A stretch of 64,000 bases of DNA from Orientallactaga sibirica (GCA_036365145.1 JAEOAD010000029.1:18978001-19042000), one strand, 5' to 3'. Counted from the first letter of the stretch, positions 11,369 through 21,837 are shown. Notes: generated from the letters alone by a model not told the origin. Numbers and translations: made by a program.

Positions 11369-12115
11369 GGCACTACTTTCCTTTTCCTGGCATTTCTATT
11401 AGTTTGACTTTATGGCTCTTTTCACATGCAACTTGCTATAGCTCTAATTTATTTTACCTTCAATTTGTATTACCTTGTTTTGCTATGTGTTGAGTTCTAG
11501 TTTAATTATATACAGATTTTTCTATGTGGCTATCAATTTTTTTCTTTTTAATTTTTGCTTTCCTATTTTTTTTTGTTTTGCTATTTTTGTTGTCTTCTTG
11601 AATAACACTGTTTTGAAAGAGCTTTAGAAAATGTCTTAGGAATGATTTTTATCTTCTTAATTCTTATTTTGAAATCTTTCTTAATGGTAGCTCATCTGAG
11701 AAACAAGTAGAAGGCTGGTAATTATTTTCTCAGCAAAAGAACTTTGTGATTTTATTGTGTCCAACTGTTTCTTGTAGAAGAAAGTTGGCTCATTCTCTTT
11801 GTTGTTACCTTCTGCATCTTCTTACCTTAAAATTTTTCACTTGGACTTTTATAATCTAAATGTGCATAAAGGTACACTTATGCCCAGTATGTAGGCAGAA
11901 AGAAATATGTGGCACACATTTCATTAAGCAATAGTTTCTAAATCAGTAGGCTATGAAGTCATAATTCTTAGCAATGATCTCCAATAGAATAGATCATTTA
12001 ACTTATGACTGATGAGATGGCTTGCTTACATCGCAAGGGCCAGTACTGCACTGAAATCTATAATTACATTTAAAATCCTTTAATATGCCTTGCATATTAA
12101 ATTTATTATTCCATT
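11081..12115. other. Unassigned AT-rich sequence with (TGTA)n/(CA)n microsatellite
   Basis: A compound microsatellite, (tgta)n followed by (ca)n, occupies about 11,283-11,368. The flanking sequence is AT-rich and I recognise no repeat family or exon in it. Confidence 0.6.
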
Positions 12116-12284
12116 TCCTTTCTTTCTCTCTCCTTCCTTCCTTCTTATCTTCCCTCCTTCTTATCTTCCCTCCTTTTTATCTTCCTTCCTTCCCTCCTTC
12201 TTCCCTCCCTTTCTTTCTTTGTTTCCTTCTTCCCTCCCTTTCTTTCTTTCCTTTCTTTCTTTCCTTCTTTCTTTCTTTCTTCAA
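12116..12284 (+). repeat. Polypyrimidine tract, (CCTT/CTTT)n
   Basis: About 170 bases of almost pure C/T on the plus strand, with imperfect cctt, cttt and tcttatcttccctcc units. Such homopurine-homopyrimidine tracts are length-unstable. The overlapping Ser/Phe/Leu-rich open frames are artefacts of the tract. Confidence 0.9.
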
Positions 12285-12592
12285 GGTAGCCACATAGCCT
12301 CAGGTATTTTTTATTATGGTTCCTATATAATCTCCAGCAGGTGGGACCTTCTGGAAGAGGTGTGTCACTGGAGGTGTATCTTGAGTTCAACCGTACATGT
12401 GTGTTTAGATTCAGCTGGTGTTTTCTGAGGCTGTGTAGAGAACAGTTGAGATCTGGCTGTTTGTTATCTCTGTTATGGATGTATGGTTAAGTGAGGCACC
12501 TTTCTCCACCATGATGAAGCTTTCCAATATTTCCTCCCATACGCTGCTTCTGGTTGGGTGCTAGTCCTAGCAATTAGAAGGTAACTGCAAGA
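12285..12592 (+). mobile_element. Solo LTR, ERVL-MaLR (MT-like)
   Basis: The stretch 'gaggtgtgtcactggaggtgtatcttgagttcaa', then 'gaggctgtgtagagaacagttgag...ctggctgtttgttatctctgttatggatg' and 'tctccaccatgatgaagctttccaat', follows MT-type MaLR LTRs. It ends 'caattagaaggtaactgca'. The start is uncertain because it merges with the pyrimidine tract. Confidence 0.7.
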
Positions 12593-12593
12593 G

Positions 12594-12918
12594 TAACTAC
12601 CTGAATTAGTTGTTTTGTTACTGTTGTAATACATGATCTAGATCACTTTAAGTAAGGAGGGGTTTATTTCAGCTGACATGTTTATATAATAAGAAATGGC
12701 AGTCAGTGCCTCACATTTCATTGCAAGAATAAAACCTAAAGTGGTTTGGGGATATAAAACCTCAAGGCCTGTCCCTTGTGTCCCACTTCCTCCAGCAAGG
12801 CTCCAACTCCTCAAAGATCCATAGCCTGCCTAAACAGCATCATCAAGTGGGAACCAAGAGATCAAACACATGAGACTATAGGGCACATTTTAATTTCACG
12901 CAATAAATTTACCATGCC
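12594..12918 (-). mobile_element. Solo LTR, ERVL-MaLR, inverted
   Basis: Its right end is the complement of a tg-start. Near the left, the complement of 'aggaggggtttatttcagct' gives agctgaaataaacccctcct, which carries the AATAAA signal. It is placed almost base-to-base against the plus-strand LTR on its left, so the two form a divergent pair. Confidence 0.7.
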
Positions 12919-12973
12919 CAGAATCTCAAACTTTTCACAAAACTTCTCTTATATAGCATATTTCTCTGAATTT

Positions 12974-12988
12974 AAATATTTCTTTCTG
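12974..12988 (+). repeat. 5' target-site duplication of the full-length L1
   Basis: aaatatttctttctg here and aaatattccttactg at 28,452-28,466 match at 13 of 15 positions. The two copies bracket an element with L1 5' UTR, ORF1, ORF2, 3' UTR and A-rich tail, which is what target-primed reverse transcription leaves. Confidence 0.75.
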
Positions 12989-13420
12989 GGGTGCGGTGGT
13001 ATGGAGTGAGAAGGCCAGACCAATTTGGGACTCCTCCAACCTCCCAGGGCCTGAGTTCCTTGCACAGACAGGGTGTGGGCAGGCACTGCAGCCTGGAGCA
13101 AATCAGCTAGTCTGATTTACAGACTCCTCCCACCTCATGGGCCTGAGTTCCTTCCTTAGACAGTGTGTGGGCAGACCCTGGTGTCTGGAGTGAGAAGGCT
13201 AGACACATTTCCTGCCAACTCCAACTCTAGGGTCGGAGTTGCCTGCCCTGGTCTGTGTGCTAGAGGGCCCGGCATTAAGTAGGCAAGATTCCTGTTCTCT
13301 TGTGCTTCCCAGTCCCCTAGTCCTGGTAGGTCCCATTGTGTTCTGCATGGGGATGCCTGGTGTCTGTGTGAGCTGTGGAATCATGCCTTTTCTCTGGTAT
13401 CCAGACTGGTCACTAGGTAC
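12989..13420 (+). promoter_or_regulatory. L1 5' UTR with ~94-bp tandem monomers
   Basis: GC-rich compared with its surroundings. The phrase 'ctcctcc.acctc...gggcctgagttcctt' recurs at 13,031 and 13,124, and a partial third unit, 'ctccaactctagggtcggagtt', begins near 13,219. That gives a period of 93-95 bases over 2-3 units, each carrying 'cagacag.gtgtgggcag' and 'ctggag' blocks. Mouse L1 promoters are also built from tandem 5' monomers, though of about 200 bases; a promoter role here is inferred from that parallel. The stretch after 13,260 is a non-repeated tether to ORF1, cut by the ERV at 13,421. Confidence 0.75.
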
Positions 13421-13822
13421 TGTTAGGCTTGCCTATGCTCAGAACAAAGGACCTAACATGGCGGCCATGCCCTCCAATAACTCTACCACCCACATTCCTG
13501 AGCATGATCGGGACCAGCAGTCTCAAGACTCCACTGCCAGCCAAACAGTTGCCCTCCTCCTTACTTGTGACCATGTAAGGAGACCTCTGCCCCCTCCCAT
13601 CTTTGAGACAATTACATTCCTCAGCCTGCCCTTGGATCCTAACTAACACATCATGTTCCCCCACCCAAGCTTTTAAAAGATCTCCATCTTAGGTCCTGGA
13701 TGGGACTTCTCTGGCCTCGTGTCTTGAAGCAAGTGAACCTTGCCAGAGAGCTGTGCCAATAAGCCTGGACTAGCTTTACTGATCTGGTATGATCTGGTTT
13801 CTCCTGTAGGTCAGGCCTTTCA
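13421..13822 (+). mobile_element. 5' LTR of the class I ERV
   Basis: 402 bases, from tgttaggcttgcc to tcaggcctttca. A TATA-like ttttaaaa lies at 13,671-13,678. The expected polyadenylation signal reads AATAAG at 13,758-13,763, whereas the 3' LTR has AATAAA. The promoter role is known for this position in a provirus; activity of this copy is unknown. Confidence 0.93.
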
Positions 13823-13824
13823 TG

Positions 13825-13842
13825 TGGTGCCAAAACCCAGGA
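13825..13842 (+). promoter_or_regulatory. Primer-binding site, tRNA-Phe type
   Basis: tggtgccaaaacccagga begins two bases after the LTR. It matches the complement of the mammalian tRNA-Phe 3' end at 16 of 18 positions as I recall that tRNA. Both mismatches are CG-to-CA changes, the usual result of methyl-CpG decay. No other common retroviral primer fits as well. Confidence 0.8.
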
Positions 13843-14059
13843 GGGAGCTGAGCCCTCAGTCCCTGGGGCCGAGCCCCCAGTTGACTGTGGGAAGGCTCTC
13901 ATCTTCTGGCTGTTGTCCCAAAACAATCGGCTGCCTTCTGATTCACAGTAAGTTGCCTACTTTTTAGCCTCTGACTCCTGGAGCCCCTGTCCAAAGTAGC
14001 AGCCGTGCCAGGACAAGCCCTTCCATTTTTCTCCGTGCCAGGCATCTGGGTACCCTAAG

Positions 14060-16205
14060 GTGCTGGGAGACATCCCCCTTAGGATTACCCACTCTCTCTT
14101 TCTCTCACTGTTTTGGGCCCAGGCCATTGTGGGAGATGCCTCACTCTGGCTCAGATCCTCTGGCATTGGCTTTGAAATGGGCAACTACAAATCAAAACTT
14201 GACCCTCAGTTGCCATTGGGATGTCTATTACAAAACGTATCCAAATTGGAGTTCTTTCAAACCTTTAAGCCCAAACACCTGATTTTTTACTCAAAAAAAA
14301 AAATTGTCTTTTTTATGAGCTCAACAACCAGCCATACTGGTGTCCAGAGGGCACGCTAGATTTCAATGTCCTCTGTGATTTGGGACACTTTTGTCACCAT
14401 ACCAGCAAATGGTCTGAGCTCCCTTCTGTTTAGGCTTTGGGGGAACTATGCTCTAGTCCTTCTCTCTGTAGCCAGTGTCCCATGGCTCAGGCTCTCCTAG
14501 CCAGAAAAGAAAACCCTATAAGCCAATCAGAACCACAAGACTCAGATCCCAAACCCGAGTCTTCAGCATTAACTGAACTTTAAGAACACTTGGCTCCCCA
14601 ACCATGTGACCCTCCCAATAATTCCCAGCCTTCTGTTTGTTCTCCCTCTCCTACCATCGCACCCATCTCTCCTTTCCCTCTCCACCCCTTTTCCTCCTCC
14701 TCCTGCTCCAGTTCCCCCTCCCTTATATCCTATTCCTCCCCCACTCATAGCCTCCTTTCCAAGCTCTCAAGGCCTTTACGCCCCCTTCCCCATTCCCAAA
14801 TACCTTCCCCTCACCCCCTTCTATGGTCCTCAATCCCTCCTCTGCCCTATCCACCATGTTCCACCTCCTCTTCCACTCCCTTGCCCCACTCAATGGTGCT
14901 CTCCCCTCCTCCCTCCTCTCTTCCAGTTCCAGCCAACTCACCAGGACTCCTCCTCTGCACCCCATCACCCCTCCCCCAACCTCATCTTCCCTTGCACAAA
15001 TCCATCCGACTCATCCAGACCTCTACTCCACACTCCCCAACCCCCACCTACTGACTTCATCTGCTCCTGAAACTCCCAACACTTCTGACCCCTGTCCTAT
15101 CAGCTCCCATACCTGCTCCTGACAGCCCCTTGCTGCTGGTCTCTTTCCTTTCTAGGAGGTGATAAGGGCTGAAGGTGTTGCCCGGGCACATGTTCTATTT
15201 TCTCTCAAGGACCTGTCCTAAATTGAGAAATGCCTTGGCTCTTTCTCAGCCAACCCAACTTCCTAACCTGACAAGACTTACATGTTATTCTTGTTTCCAT
15301 CCTCACCTCAGAATAATGAGCATGGATACAGATAGCAGCCAAACAATACGCTGGCCAGACTGACTTAACTAACCAAACTTTTCCTTCTGGGTCACAGGCG
15401 GTTCCTGACACAGACCCGGGATGGGATTCTTAGGAGGGAGGAGGTGAAGGACAGAGACATAATGGTTACTTGTCTTCTTAGGGGTATGGAAACAGTATCT
15501 AACAGGGTGGTTAATTTTGATAAACTTAGGGAGATGGACTCAAGGCTCACATGAAAACCCAGCTATTTTTCTAAATATGTTACAAGAGGCTATGATCCAA
15601 TACACCTGCTTAAATCCTGCTTTGAGACAGGGGCCACGATGCTGGCTACTCATTTTATTTCCCAGTCCTCCCCTGATACTAGAAAGAAACTAAAGAGGGC
15701 AGAATAGGGGCCTCAGACTCCCATTCAGGATCTGATGAGGATGGCTTTAAAGGTCTTTAGCACTTGAGAAGAGGCAGCAGAGTCCACCCAACAGCCCCAG
15801 ATGCAACAAAAGGTGACCCTGCAAGCCCAAACTTTGATAGCTGCCATGAGGCCATTGGTCTTCCTTCAGAGGAGACAAGGGAATGCTCCTAAGCCCTGTC
15901 TTGCTGGGGCACAGTCATGGTCCCCACCAGGGGCATGCTTCAAATGTGGCCAGGAAGGCTATTGGGCCCGTAAGTGCCTTAATCCACCACCACCACCCAC
16001 CAAGCCATGCCCTATATGTCAACAATCAGGTCACTGGAAGTCAGACTGCCCACATGTGGGCTTGTCCTCCATGCCAGCCTGTGGAAGTCCAGCCCCACAA
16101 AATAAGGCTCTCCAAACTCTCCTGGCATTAGAGATTTTGGGTTGGCAGAGGACTGACAATGCCCAGACTCAGAGACTCCCATTATCCTCATCAAGACCAG
16201 GGTAA
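14060..16205 (+). pseudogene. gag: ERV gag (matrix, proline-rich, capsid, nucleocapsid), broken
   Basis: The usual start is ATG 14,177, giving Met-Gly-Asn-Tyr, a myristoylation-type matrix N-terminus. The same frame is open upstream to ATG 14,060. A Pro/Ser-rich segment (14,606-15,070) in the matrix frame fits the gammaretroviral p12-like region and also explains its C-rich composition. The capsid major homology region shows Q-G-X2-E-X4-F at 15,541-15,570 in another frame. Nucleocapsid has two CX2CX4(H)X4C knuckles at 15,936-15,977 and 16,008-16,049 in the third frame. In the first knuckle the histidine is tyrosine (GYW for the usual GHW); the second is intact. The matrix frame is closed at 14,357 and the nucleocapsid frame ends at 16,203. 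Three frames for one protein show at least two indels. Confidence 0.9.
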
Positions 16206-19200
16206 AGCTCCAGGTAGTGGGTAAGTCCATCACCTTCCTGGTGGATACAGGGCTACCTTTTCTATTTTGCCTGCCCACTTAGGCCCCACCATCCCCTCAT
16301 TCATCTCTGTTATATGAGTTAATGGGGTTCCCTCCTTCATGCCAAAGGTCCTACCTCTCCCCTGCTCATTGGCTGGATGCTTTTTCTCACACTCATTTTT
16401 AGTCATGCCCAACTGCCCAATACCCCTATTGGGCTGAGACATTCTCAGCTGCTTCAGGGCCATACGCTAACTAGCCCCCTCTGCCTCTCTAGAAACACAT
16501 CTCCTCCTTCCTTTAATAGCTTCTCAAACCTCCACCCCTGACTGTCCTATTCCTTTCCTCCCACACCCAATTGATCCCCAAGTATGGGACATCTCCATTC
16601 CCATAATCACCACACATCATCAACCTGTCTTTATCTGACTCAAGGACCCTTCCTCTTTCCCTTCACGACCTGTTTCCCATTTCTGAAACCTATCATCACC
16701 TGTCTCCTGTCCCAAGGCCTCCTTCTACCTACTGACTCACCCTGTAACACTCCCATCCCCCCAGAAGCAATGCCCCTGGTGCTTATCTCTTGGTACAAGA
16801 TCTCCAACTAATCAACAAGGCAGTTGTTCACCTGGTAATAACTAACCTTTATATCCTCCTATCTCATATCCCACCCACCACCACCTACTTTACAGTCTTA
16901 GACCTTAAAGATGCATCATTTACAGTCCCCCTCCACTCTGACTCATACTTCCTTTTTGCTTTCACTTGGGAAGATCCTGACACCCGTTCCTCCAGGCAGC
17001 TTACCTAGATGGTACTCCCCCAAAGCTTCTGAGATAATCCCCACTTTTTTAGGCAAGCCTTAACCAAAGACCTCTCCACATGCAGTTTTGAACCCAGCAT
17101 TGTCTTACAGTATGTAGATGACCTTCTATTCTGCAGCCCATCCCTCCCTCTGTCTCAATAAGCCTTAGCCTCCCTCTTAAATTTTCTTGGTAGTAAGGGC
17201 TATTAGAGCTTCTCCCTCCAAAGCTCAGCTTTGTTCTCTTACTGTAACATACCTGGGAGTGCAGTTCAGCCAGGGCTCAAAGGCCTTAACAGTTAATTAA
17301 ACCCAAGTGCTCCATGAACTCCAGCCTCCAGAAAATGCAGATCAAATCCTCTCTTGGGTCTCATGGGATTTTTTTCACCATTGGATTCCTAACTTCACTG
17401 TCACAGCTAAACTGCTATATCAGGCAGCAAAAGAGACACCTACAGGGCTCCTATCCCACCCTGATGTAGTTCAACACCATTTCTCATAGTTATGCGATGC
17501 TTTCTTGACAGTCCCAGTTCTGCCTCTCCCAGACCCCTCCTGATCATACCTCTTTACAGATGAAAGATTGGGAACAGCAACAGGTGTCCTCACCCAGACT
17601 ATTGGAACCACATACCGGGTGGTGGCTTTCTTGTCTAAACAATTAGATTCTACAGTGTGCTATGGCAGCCCTGCCTATGAACCCTGGTGGCTGCAGCAGA
17701 GCTGACTTGAGAGGCCCTCAAGATCACGCTGCTTGAACCTGTCACTGTCTTCTCCTCTCATTGCCTGATAGATCTCTTAAGCCACTCCTCCTTTTCCCTG
17801 CTTGGGCCCTCATGGGTACAAACCTTCCACCTGCTCTTCTTGGACAACCCTCAGATCTCTCTAACAACTTGCTCCACCCTTAATCCAGCCACACTCCTCC
17901 CTTCCTCCCCCTCCTTAAGCTCCCCCTCTCATTCATGCCCTGAAGTAGTGGAAGTCCTCCTTTCCCCTTGGCAGGGTCTCCAAGACACGCCTCTCACATC
18001 ACCTCAATTAGTCCTCTTTGTAGACGGAAGTTCCTCAGTTGTCAGTTCAGGGAACCAACAAGCAGCCTATGCTGTGGTCACACTTACTGATGTCCTAGAG
18101 GCTGTTTGCTTGCCAAAGGGCACCACCTCCCAAAAGGCTGAACTAATTGCACTAACTAGGGCCCTACATATAAAAAATGTCTGAGAGCTAATATCTATAC
18201 AGATTCTAAATATGCTTTCTCTATAGCTGACACTCATTCAATCCTATGGAAGGAGAGAGGATGCCTCACTACTAAACGTACCCAATTATTAATGGGCCCC
18301 TCATAGCCAAGCTTCTGGAGGCTCTCCAACTCCCAGCAGAGGTGGCCATTATCCACTGCTAAGGACACCAGACCTCTAAAGATCCAGTAGCCCAAAGGAA
18401 TGCCAGGGCTGATGCTGTAGCACAAACTCTAACCCTGTCCACTGTCCCCAACACAGGATGGATGTTTCCTGTCTCTGACATACCAACCCAATTATTTGCC
18501 AGATGAGGAAAATGAACCCCTCAAAATAGCAGGCCACCTGAGATAGAGATAGCTGGATTTTTATAAAACAATGGGGTAATTCTCCCCCCAAAACAGGCCG
18601 CCACAATTGTCTCTGTCATTCACCAAACTTTACATATTGGACCTAAAGCTCTCTACAGGTTCCCGGAACCCCTGATGGACACCAATAGTCTCTGTACACA
18701 CATCTCACAGGTCTAATCCACCTGTAATGTATGTGCTCAAGCCAATCTACAAGGGGGCCTGTACCTCTGTCCGTCCCTGCACCAATTATGGGGTCATCAA
18801 CCAGGCGAAGATTGGCAGATAGACTTTACCCACATACAACACCACAAAAAAATTCCATTATCTCCTTACTCTAGTTGATACTTTTACAGGCTGGATTGAG
18901 GCTTTCCCAGCTTCCAAGGAGAACTGTCGATAATGAGGCCCAGACACTTCTAAAGCACATCATACCAAGATTTGGGGTACCATTGACCATCCACAGACAA
19001 TGCCCTGGCCTTCACTTCAAAAACTGTCTCACAAGTATCTGAGGCACTCAGCATATCCCGGAAATTACACATCCCTTAGCATCCTCAGTCATCAGGTAAA
19101 GTAGAGCAAGCCAATAGCCTTATTAAACAGCAGCTCACCAAAATCTATTCAACTTAAGCTGTCCTGGCCCTCCGTTCTCCCTGTTGTTCTAACCCACATA

Positions 19201-19574
19201 TGAGCTGCCCCTCTGTACCCCACTGGGCTTAGCCCTTTCCAGTTACTGTACAGGAGACCCAGGAGAGCTCTCTAATCACCTTCCTATCCACCCACCCCAA
19301 TCCCTAACTAACTCCCCTACTTTTCCCTTCTGTGCTCCCTTCTCCATTCACATGCAGATATACCCCTACTGCTCCACTGACTACAGACACATCAGGGACA
19401 CCCCCTACCACTTCAGATCCTATCTCACCAGGGGATCAAGTCCTTCTTAAACAGCTCTACTCCAGACCTCTCAAAACCAGGTGGGACAGACACTACACTG
19501 TGATCCTCACCACCCCTTTGGCAGCTAAACTTCTGGGACACTCCTGCTGGTACCACATCTCTAGGTTTAAATGA
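16206..19574 (+). pseudogene. pol: ERV pro-pol (protease, RT, RNase H, integrase), broken
   Basis: Protease: FLVDTG with the catalytic DTG at 16,244-16,252, in a different frame from nucleocapsid. RT: 'VLDLKDA' with its Asp at 16,901, 'VLPQSF' at about 17,012-17,029 and the YVDD box at 17,111-17,122, all in the protease frame but with intervening stops (e.g. 17,006 and 17,030). RNase H: Asp in 'FVDGSS' at 18,023 and Glu in 'QKAELIALT' at 18,140. Integrase: HX3HX29CX2C from 18,621 to 18,734, and D (18,822), D (18,996), E (19,104) with exactly 35 residues between the last two, all in one frame. A C-terminal gamma-type segment ends in a TGA at 19,572-19,574. Stops, e.g. a TAG between the second Asp and the Glu, and frame changes make it non-functional. 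The order and spacing are gammaretroviral. Confidence 0.92.
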
Positions 19575-21398
19575 GCTTCAGGAGAAAATGGCTTGTGTAC
19601 AGCAAACAGGTCCTACCTCGCTTAAATTCTCTAACCATCCTGCTCTTAGCCTAGCTCTTCCCCCTGGGCTAATGAGTGCACTTCACCTCCCTGTGAGTTC
19701 CAATTTCAGGTCTGGTCCTTAGATGGCAAGGGATGATAGACCACCCTACTCAACTACACTTCATGCCCTTTTGGTTCCTGCAATGAAGTTCACTTAACCT
19801 TTGATGCTGTCTCCACATGCAATCACCAATGTTGCAATGGAGGGTCCCAAAAAGCAAGAACCATATACCTTTGCTTTCAAGACTACCAAGTCTCCTTAAA
19901 TTGTCAAGGTCCTGGGTGATGGGAAGGCTGTGTCCCTCCTGGTCAAGGAACTACCACTCTGTCAGAGGGAATATACCAATAGATGGGCATAATTGGAAAC
20001 CTATCGCATTCTGTGTCATTATCTGAAGTAATGTTACATACACTATGCCTGCATCAAGACAACCACAAGACCTGACCTGGGATCAGTGGCAAGACCAATG
20101 GAAAAATGTCACCTTCATCATACATAACCCCAGAGCCTGGCAGAGCCACATAGCAGCAGTTGGATTCTACTATTTTCCTGGATCACATGGGAGGGGTAAG
20201 ATCAAAATAGTCAAAACCCTTCAACAGTCCAGGGCTCAAAACGCTTTGGCAGTCCTCAATCAGACTGGACATAGTACTTCCCTATCCTTACAGCACCTCT
20301 GCTTTTCCCTCCATTACCCTTCAAAAACAATCCTTTCCATGTCCCTGGGACTCTTACAAAACTACACGACTCTTAACTCCACAATGTGTTTTCCTTGTTA
20401 TACACTCCAAGGGTCTGCCTTTATTCTTCTTATGGTAAAGACCAATGTTATTCCTATAGATAGTTGCCCAAGACATCCCCTCTCCTCTCTGTCCATACCT
20501 CCATTCCTCAATATCTCAGAGTGCTCAGGTCCAGCAGGGATACAATGTTCCCCTTCCACACAAACCCATAACCTTGTTTCAGACTTGTCTTTACCTCAGG
20601 GGATATTATTCCTTTGCAACTCATCATTTTACCACTGTTCTTCCTCCTAATAGAAAGTCCCATGCATCCAGATCACCTTGATCCCCAGTCTAACAGTATA
20701 TACTAATGGAGAATTAAAATCATATTGTCAACAATATTCAAGTGTTCTGGGATTGCTACAAAGAAAAAGATGAGGAGCAATACTGGCTGTTCTGGTTGGT
20801 GTAAGCTTAGTCACATCAATCACAGCATCAGGCCTGGTGACAGGAGGCCTAGGCCACAGCCTGAATGACAGCCCAACACTTTTCCCAAGAGCTAACTGAC
20901 CTTAACTGGAAGGCTCACAGATGTGGTGGAGACTACTGCAATGCCCATACAATCCCTGCAGCTTCAGGTGTCGTCACTGGAACGGGTAACCCTACAAAAC
21001 AGAAGAGCTCTAGACCTACTAACTGCAGAAAAAGGGGGAACATGTCTCTTTCTCAGGGAAGAATGCTGCTACTATATAAATGAATTGGGCCTGGTGGAGA
21101 CTTGAGTAAAAACACTCCAGACCCTGGGTAAAGACCTCAAATGCCACTTCACTAACCAGGCATCTTCCCTGAACTGGTGGCAATCCAATCCTCTCCACCC
21201 TGGCTCACCCCACATATGACCCCAATAATAATTGTTTTTTTTTTTTTAATAGCCCCTTGCTTCCTCCAGAAGCACATCTGGGAAGCTTCCAGGGTGGCTT
21301 TCAACCAGATGTTCTTAAACTCATATGTTCTCTTGAACACAGACCCATCAACTTCCAACACTCCCTCCTCCATGTTGTCCCCAACCAGCTTGAAGTAG
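19571..21398 (+). pseudogene. env: ERV env (surface and transmembrane subunits), broken
   Basis: ATG 19,571 overlaps the pol stop as ATGA. The first 27 codons look like a signal peptide (basic start, then LTILLLA) before an in-frame TAG. The longest open part, 20,045-20,650, contains a CXXC pair (CFPC, near 20,385) where gamma-type surface subunits have CWLC. A Gly/Ala/Ser-rich hydrophobic stretch at about 20,795-20,865 fits a fusion peptide. It is followed in another frame by the LQNRR stem and a CX6CC motif (Cys codons at 21,043, 21,064 and 21,067) that marks gammaretroviral transmembrane subunits. A membrane span lies at about 21,220-21,265 in a third frame, with a tail ending at the stop 21,396-21,398. 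Several stops and at least two frame changes disable it. Confidence 0.87.
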
Positions 21399-21439
21399 CC
21401 AGGACATGAGTTGGTGTCCATATACACAAAAGGTCAGAA

Positions 21440-21837
21440 TGTTAGGCAGGCCTTGCTCAGAACAAAGGACCTAACATGGTGGCCATGCCTGGCAACAACC
21501 CGACTGACCACATTCCTGAGCATGATGAGGACCAGCAGTCTCAAGACTCCACTGCCAGCCAAATGGTTGGCCTCCTCCCTACTTGTGACCTTATAAGAAG
21601 ACCTCTGCCCCCTCCCATCCTTGAAACAGTTAAATTCCTCAGCCTGCCACTGGCTCCTAGCTAACACATCCTTCCCTGCCCAAACCTTTAAAAGACCTTC
21701 ATCTTAGGTCCCAGATGTGACTTCTCTGGCTTCGTGTCTTGAGACCAGTGAACCTTGCCCGGGAGCTGTGCCAATAAACCTGAACTAGCTTTACTGATCT
21801 GGTCTAATCTAGTTTCTCATGTTGGTCAAGCCTTTCA
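21440..21837 (+). mobile_element. 3' LTR of the class I ERV
   Basis: 398 bases, from tgttaggcaggcc to tcaagcctttca, colinear with the 5' LTR. TATA-like tttaaaag starts at 21,687 and the intact AATAAA is at 21,773-21,778. The purine-rich tract expected just upstream is weak (acaaaaggtcagaa), which suggests decay. The 5-base flank ggtat follows. Confidence 0.93.

Larger units (their letters stand above)
13421..21837 (+). mobile_element. Class I (gammaretrovirus-like) endogenous retrovirus, complete provirus
   Basis: A paired-LTR provirus of about 8.4 kb with LTRs that start TG and end CA. It holds a tRNA-Phe-type PBS, gag with MHR and two zinc knuckles, protease, RT, RNase H, integrase with HHCC and D,D-35-E, and env with a gamma-type CX6CC transmembrane subunit. 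Flanking bases ggtac (13,416-13,420) and ggtat (21,838-21,842) fit a 5-bp target duplication with one change. It sits inside the L1 5' UTR. Each gene has multiple stops and frameshifts, so this copy is a fossil. By hand the LTRs differ at roughly 57 of 400 positions (~14%). PBS type and RT/IN character suggest the HERV-H/F-like branch, which is an inference. Confidence 0.93.

Noticed and set aside
12085..12428. Overlapping Phe/Ser/Leu-rich and Lys/Glu/Arg-rich open frames
   Set aside because: They are translations of the (CCTT/CTTT)n tract, not proteins.
14590..15122. Long Pro/Ser-rich open frames of up to 154 codons in two plus-strand frames, with a minus-strand frame opposite
   Set aside because: They are products of the C/T-rich, proline-coding part of ERV gag. 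Only the frame shared with the matrix start has meaning; there is no independent gene.
15801..16205. Cys/His-rich 134-codon frame, considered as a host CCHC zinc-finger gene
   Set aside because: Position and spacing make it the nucleocapsid of the surrounding ERV.
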